From contig PFOG01000208.1 of assembly GCA_002792395.1 (NCBI GenBank), positions 1 to 8,419 on the forward strand: DNA of 8,419 nt, written 5' to 3'. The position numbers and the translations under genes are program-made. Numbering within the stretch: the first letter of the stretch is position 1; every line of letters begins with the position of its first letter. The notes under the pieces are model-generated. The model did no database searches, was not told the origin of the DNA, and saw only the letters and a list, made by a program, of their open reading frames with translations. The stretch is from Candidatus Portnoybacteria bacterium CG_4_10_14_0_2_um_filter_44_20. GTDB taxonomy: Bacteria > Patescibacteriota > Minisyncoccia > Portnoybacterales > GCA-002795985. Positions 5,273 through 8,419 of the stretch are shown piece after piece.

Positions 5273-6997
5273 ATGAAGAATCAAGAGATCGCAAAAATCT
5301 TATCTGGAATCGCGAGATATCTGGAGATGGAGAGTGTTCCATTTAAGCCTTATGCCTACGAAAAGGCGGCGATTACCGTCGAATCTCTCGAAGAAGACAT
5401 TGGGCAGATTTATCGAGAAGGTGGAACAAGGGCGTTGGAAGAAATTCCCGGCGTGGGTAAGGGTATTGCTGAGAGAATCGAAGAGTATCTTAAAACCGGA
5501 AAAATAAAAGACTATGAACGGATGAAAAAAAGGTTGCCTATTAATCTTGATGAGATTTCGGCTGTCGAAGGAATGGGGCCGAGAAAAGCAAAAGTTCTCT
5601 ACGAAAAGCTAAAAATTAAGAACCTAAAAGAGTTGGAGAAGGCGGCTAAGGCGCATAAAATCACTCCCCTCTTTGGGTTCGGCGAAAAGACTGAAAAGAA
5701 TATCTTGGAGGGGATCGAGTTCCTCAAAAGAAGCAAGGGCAGGTTTTTATTGGGGGAAATTTTGCCCAAAGCCAAAGAGGTTTATGAAAAACTGGAGAAT
5801 TTAAAAGAAGTAGAAAAAGTAGATATGGCCGGTTCTGTGCGGCGGCGTAAAGAAACTATCGGAGATTTAGATTTTTTGGTGATATCTAAAAGTCCGTCAA
5901 AGGTGATGGATTTTTTCGTTTCTTTGCCGGGCGTTGTTAAGGTTTGGGGCAAGGGCGCGACAAAGGCCTCCGTTAGATTGAAAGAGGGTTATGATATGGA
6001 TATTCGAGTGCTTTCGGCCAAACAATATGGCGCTGCTTTGCAGTATTTTACAGGATCAAAAGAGCACAATATCGCCTTACGTAAAATTGCTATCGACAAA
6101 GGTTATAAATTGAGCGAATACGGTTTGTTTAGCGGTTCCCGAATGATCGCCGGCGCGACTGAGGAAGAAATTTATCATAAATTGGGAATGGCATGGGTAT
6201 CGCCGGAAATGCGGGAAGACCACGGTGAAGTTGAGGCGGCTCTTAATGAGAAATTACCTCAACTTGTTGAGCTTAAAGATATTAAAGGTGACTTGCACGT
6301 TCATTCCAGTTGGGATGGCGGCGTTAATTCGATTAAAGAATTAGCAGAGGCGGCTATGGCTATTGGTTATGAATATATCGGCATTGCCGACCACACGAAA
6401 TTTTTACGTATCGAGCATGGGTTAAATGAAAGACAGCTGAAAAGACGCAATCAAGAAATTGATAAAATAAATGAGGGATTTAAAAATAAAGATTTAAGAT
6501 TTAAGATTTTGAAAGGATGCGAGGCCAATATCATGGCTGACGGCTCGATCGATATAAACAATAAAACTTTGGCCGAGTTGGATTATGCCATTGCCGGCAT
6601 TCATTCCCAAATGAAAATGTCGCGCGAGCAGATGACGCAAAGGATGATTAGGGCAATGAGAAATCCCCACGTTGATATTATTTCTCATCCGACTGGCCGG
6701 ATTTTGAAGCGCCGTGAGGAGTTCGAAATAGATTTCGAGAAAATTTTAAAAGTTGCCAAAGAAGTCGGTACGATCTTAGAAATAAACGCATATCCCGAAC
6801 GTCTGGATTTGAACGATATTAATATTAGACGGGCTAAGGAGGCGGGGGTTAAAATGATTATTAACACCGATGCGCACCAGAAAGACCAGTTGCGTTTCAT
6901 GGAGTACGGCGTTTTTCAAGCCCGGCGCGGTTGGGCGGAAAAAGAAGATATTATCAACTGCTGGCCGGCGAAGAAAATGATAAAAATGATAAAATAA
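5273..6997 (+). CDS. polX: DNA polymerase/3'-5' exonuclease PolX (family X polymerase with PHP domain)
   Basis: The 574 residues match the normal length of bacterial PolX, a base-excision-repair gap-filling polymerase with a metal-dependent PHP nuclease domain. Three helix-hairpin-helix segments lie at about 55-73 ([10 protein letters not shown]), 95-113 ([10 protein letters not shown]) and 130-148 ([10 protein letters not shown]). The palm has [15 protein letters not shown] (186-200) with catalytic D198 and D200, and the third aspartate D243 in DMDIRV. The PHP domain (338 onward) has all expected metal ligands: DLHVH (H342, H344), ADH (D373, H374), E417, H444, SHP (H472) and NTDAH (D533, H535). 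Both activities therefore look intact. A KNKDLRFK segment (404-411) encoded by tandem heptamers lengthens a PHP loop. The C-terminus KKMIKMIK comes from a duplicated 9-mer. No Shine-Dalgarno precedes the ATG. Confidence 0.96.
   Translation: MKNQEIAKILSGIARYLEMESVPFKPYAYEKAAITVESLEEDIGQIYREGGTRALEEIPGVGKGIAERIEEYLKTGKIKDYERMKKRLPINLDEISAVEGMGPRKAKVLYEKLKIKNLKELEKAAKAHKITPLFGFGEKTEKNILEGIEFLKRSKGRFLLGEILPKAKEVYEKLENLKEVEKVDMAGSVRRRKETIGDLDFLVISKSPSKVMDFFVSLPGVVKVWGKGATKASVRLKEGYDMDIRVLSAKQYGAALQYFTGSKEHNIALRKIAIDKGYKLSEYGLFSGSRMIAGATEEEIYHKLGMAWVSPEMREDHGEVEAALNEKLPQLVELKDIKGDLHVHSSWDGGVNSIKELAEAAMAIGYEYIGIADHTKFLRIEHGLNERQLKRRNQEIDKINEGFKNKDLRFKILKGCEANIMADGSIDINNKTLAELDYAIAGIHSQMKMSREQMTQRMIRAMRNPHVDIISHPTGRILKRREEFEIDFEKILKVAKEVGTILEINAYPERLDLNDINIRRAKEAGVKMIINTDAHQKDQLRFMEYGVFQARRGWAEKEDIINCWPAKKMIKMIK
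6490..6510 (+). repeat. Three tandem heptamers inside polX
   Basis: AGATTTA, AGATTTA and AGATTTT lie end to end at 6490-6496, 6497-6503 and 6504-6510. Twenty-one bases keep the frame, but gain or loss of one unit would frameshift the PHP domain. The repeat sits in a variable loop just before the KGCEANI metal-ligand motif. Confidence 0.8.
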
Positions 6998-7026
6998 TTG
7001 ACATCGGTAGGCTCTTATTGTATAAG
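6998..7026 (+). promoter_or_regulatory. Near-consensus sigma-70 promoter
   Basis: TTGACA (6998-7003) begins on the base after the polX stop codon. A 17-base spacer and TATAAG (7021-7026, 5 of 6) follow. It is the best-matching promoter in the window. Transcription should start near 7033 and produce the interrupted gene at 7056-7504. Confidence 0.85.
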
Positions 7027-7041
7027 GAGAGAAAGTTCTTT

Positions 7042-7048
7042 GAGGAGG
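7042..7048 (+). promoter_or_regulatory. Strong ribosome binding site GAGGAGG
   Basis: GAGGAGG ends 7 bases before the GTG at 7056 and fixes the translation start of the interrupted gene. It is unusually strong for this window, where most genes have no Shine-Dalgarno at all. Confidence 0.85.
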
Positions 7049-7055
7049 TTTGCGC

Positions 7056-7504
7056 GTGGCTAAAAAACTACTTATAGAAAGCTTGGACAGAAAGACCTGT
7101 ACGTTATTGCCGGCGACCTAGAAGGGGGCGAGGAAGTTAAGCAGAAATTCTTGGCGTTTAGCCGCATTTTTAATGTCGACCCTGGATTCTGTTCGGGGGT
7201 AATTACCACCATGGATGATGTTGAGGTCATTCTGGTCCATCGGCGGCGTTTTTGAGAAGTGGCAGAGGGGCATATGTGCGCTCCGGTGTCGCCAAAAGGT
7301 ACGCCTGTTGTGGTGAGCATTTCCACTCTTTATGAGAAAGTCGCCGACGGTGCGGGGAGATTGCTGAATAATTTCGAGAATCCCTGCGAAACGGAAATCT
7401 TCACCGGCGACGAAGAAGTCATCGACTTCGGCGACGCGTTCAAGGCCAAAGTTGTCGTAAAGATAGAGCTTGACCTTAAAAAAGAATACGGGGATGAAAT
7501 CTAA
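7056..7504 (+). pseudogene. Interrupted gene of unknown function (frameshift plus in-frame TGA)
   Basis: From GTG at 7056 the frame begins MAKKLLIES and stops at TAG 7119. A coding-like frame one base off runs from 7064 and reads LGQKDLYVIAGDLEGG…VKQKFLAF…VEVILV up to TGA at 7253-7255. The same frame resumes in GTG 7259 (EGHMCAPVSPKGTPVVVSI and onward, acidic and Lys-rich at the end) and closes at TAA 7504. Adding one A to the A6 run at 7062-7067 would fuse start and body as MAKKTTYRKLGQKD. The total then becomes exactly 150 codons, with the TGA as codon 67. The break at the TGA could also be paired indels (T5 at 7249-7253, G4 at 7267-7270). Promoter, ribosome binding site and terminator are intact. 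I recognise no family. It is a pseudogene, a recoded gene, or a product of sequencing errors; the 81-residue piece 7259-7504 may be expressed separately. Confidence 0.6.
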
Positions 7505-7520
7505 GAGAATAAAAAACGCG

Positions 7521-7545
7521 GGCTTGTTTCAAACAAGCCTTTTTT
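7521..7545 (+). terminator. Strong rho-independent terminator
   Basis: GGCTTGT (7521-7527) pairs perfectly with ACAAGCC (7533-7539) around TTCAA, and six T follow at 7540-7545. It lies 16 bases after the stop at 7504 and closes the transcription unit of the interrupted gene. The A run at 7511-7516 could give some termination on the opposite strand. Confidence 0.9.
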
Positions 7546-7550
7546 GTTTG

Positions 7551-7559
7551 TGATATAAT
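7551..7559 (+). promoter_or_regulatory. Extended -10 promoter for the VanZ-family gene
   Basis: TGATATAAT contains an extended TG motif and a perfect TATAAT (7554-7559), directly after the preceding terminator. No good -35 is present at 17 bases, which extended -10 promoters can tolerate. The leader to the ATG at 7626 would be about 60 bases. A weaker alternative is TTGACT (7573-7578) with AATAAT (7593-7598), 14 bases apart. Confidence 0.55.
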
Positions 7560-7625
7560 TAAAAAAGAAGCTTTGACTGCGCAAAAATGCTTAATAATCA
7601 AAAAACAAAAGTTCAATAAAAAATC

Positions 7626-8003
7626 ATGATTAAAACATTAAGGATGTTTTTGTATTATTGGCTGCCGGTAATCATTTGGGCGGGATTTATTTTCTATTTA
7701 TCAAATCAGCCCGGATTAAAATCAAGCTTAGCCTGGCCCTATGATTTTATTTTGCGCAAAGGAGCTCATATTGTTGAGTTCGCGGTTTTGTTTCTGCTGT
7801 TGCTTCGCGCTTTGGAAAAAGGACATAATCTCGCAACCAAAAAAGCCCTGGGTTGGGCTTTTGTTCTGACGATTTTCTACGCGGTCTCTGACGAATATCA
7901 TCAGTCTTTCGTAGCGCAACGGGTGGCTAGTTTGACTGATGTGGCCATTGATTCGCTCGGCGTACTCTTGATTATTTGGCGGCGACTTCGAAGATTTTTT
8001 TAA
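7626..8003 (+). CDS. VanZ family membrane protein
   Basis: The 125-residue product has hydrophobic helices at about 9-25, 49-62, 76-88 and 105-118. It carries the conserved VanZ-family residues: KGAHIVEF (45-52, H48 and E51), SDEYHQSF (88-95) and QR followed by SLTDVAIDS (98-110, R99, D105, D109). VanZ of enterococci gives low-level teicoplanin resistance, but most family members are uncharacterised membrane proteins, and no van genes are nearby, so resistance should not be inferred. No Shine-Dalgarno precedes the ATG. A 10-codon leader frame (7587-7619) ends six bases before it. The 3' end overlaps the convergent L20 gene by 32 bases. Confidence 0.92.
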   Translation: MIKTLRMFLYYWLPVIIWAGFIFYLSNQPGLKSSLAWPYDFILRKGAHIVEFAVLFLLLLRALEKGHNLATKKALGWAFVLTIFYAVSDEYHQSFVAQRVASLTDVAIDSLGVLLIIWRRLRRFF

Positions 8004-8319
8004 ATGCTTCCGGATTGTTTTGCGCCAGCTCGGCTAATATTTTTCGATCTATTTCAATGTTATTCTTTTTGAGGTTGTTGATGAATTTGCTGTAAGTTAA
8101 TCCATTCGCCCGGCAAGCGGCGTTAATTTTAATGTTCCAAAGGGCGCGAAATTCGCGCTTTTTTCTTCGGCGATCCTTGTAGGCGTGGGCTTGCGCGTGG
8201 CGCAGGGCGTCTTTAGCGGCCCGATATTTATTTTTTCGGCCCCACATAAAACCCTTTGTTTCTTTAAGCGTCTTTTTTCTTTTTTTGTGAGCTTGAACTG
8301 CTCTTTTGACTCTTGGCAT
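7972..8319 (-). CDS. rplT: 50S ribosomal protein L20
   Basis: The 115-residue, highly basic protein has the L20 hallmarks: MPRVKRAVQAHKKRKK at the start, GFMWGRKNKYRAAKDALRHA (23-42), RRRKKREFRALWNIKINAA (50-68) and GLTYSKFINNLK (73-84). Length is normal for the family. L20 binds 23S rRNA early in 50S assembly and in many bacteria represses its own operon (infC-rpmI-rplT). rpmI would be expected upstream, beyond the right end of the window. The ATG at 8319 lacks a Shine-Dalgarno, and 27-bp tandem repeats begin eight bases upstream of it. The 3' end overlaps the VanZ-family gene, with no intervening terminator. Confidence 0.97.
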   Translation of the reverse strand: MPRVKRAVQAHKKRKKTLKETKGFMWGRKNKYRAAKDALRHAQAHAYKDRRRKKREFRALWNIKINAACRANGLTYSKFINNLKKNNIEIDRKILAELAQNNPEAFKKIFEVAAK

Positions 8320-8327
8320 ATGCTTAG

Positions 8328-8419
8328 ACGTTATGGGCCAACGTTTTTAACTAAACGTTATGGGCCAACGTTTTTAACTAAACGTTATGGGCCAACGTTT
8401 TTAACTAAACGTTATGGGC
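8328..8419. repeat. 27-bp tandem repeat array with alternating dyad arms
   Basis: Three complete identical 27-bp units start at 8328, 8355 and 8382, and an 11-base partial unit at 8409 runs off the window. Each unit consists of AAACGTT, ATGGGCC, AACGTTT and TTAACT. The 7-base arms are exact reverse complements of each other, so every arm can pair with either neighbour. The first arm is changed to AGACGTT. There are no unique spacers, so it is not CRISPR. It lies immediately upstream of rplT and could affect its mRNA, or could be an assembly artefact at a contig end. Confidence 0.9.

Noticed and set aside
7072..7326. Minus-strand open frame of 84 codons
   Set aside because: It is antisense to the promoter-driven interrupted gene, and its composition (Thr/Ser/Pro-rich) looks like a shadow frame.
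7626..8003. Glycopeptide resistance determinant
   Set aside because: VanZ-family membership alone does not indicate resistance, and no vanHAX or regulator genes are nearby.
8328..8419. CRISPR array
   Set aside because: The units are contiguous and identical, with no variable spacers.

Overview
The window looks like a chromosomal piece of a Patescibacteria (Candidate Phyla Radiation) genome. The first gene carries an N-terminal secretion module (a WTEP…APPNNNV…APINVG segment followed by TQTKEGG) that I associate with exported proteins of these bacteria. The proteins are small, one transporter is half-sized, spacing is tight, and most starts lack a Shine-Dalgarno sequence. Several genes have a TATAAT box only about 10-14 bases before the start codon, which suggests leaderless mRNAs. 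The lineage is an inference from style, since no marker longer than ribosomal protein L20 is present. All intact genes read in the standard code.

Layout. Bases 1-1215 hold a two-gene exported/membrane unit: a cysteine-rich secreted protein and a membrane-anchored protein with a beta-rich domain. They lie behind a promoter whose -35/-10 spacer contains ten consecutive G. Bases 1255-2258 hold a terminator-like hairpin and a PP-loop tRNA-thiolation-type enzyme. Bases 2333-2639 hold a small two-helix membrane protein on the minus strand with its own terminator. It is head-to-head with a membrane-anchored DUF192 protein (2649-3137). Bases 3151-5218 form an operon of an ABC permease, its ATPase and a six-helix half-size MFS protein. 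No substrate-binding protein is present.

Bases 5273-6997 encode a full-length family X DNA polymerase with a PHP domain. It is followed by an almost ideal promoter and ribosome binding site (6998-7048) that lead into a broken or recoded gene (7056-7504), which ends in a strong terminator (7521-7545). Next come a VanZ-family membrane protein (7626-8003) and, convergent and overlapping it by 32 bases, ribosomal protein L20 (7972-8319, minus strand). The window ends in 27-bp tandem repeats (8328-8419) directly upstream of the L20 gene.

The items most worth a second look are the poly-G promoter spacer (a possible phase-variation switch), the interrupted gene that keeps perfect expression signals, the dyad-symmetric tandem repeats in front of rplT, and the recurrent leaderless promoter layout. 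I found no tRNA, rRNA, insertion sequence or CRISPR array.
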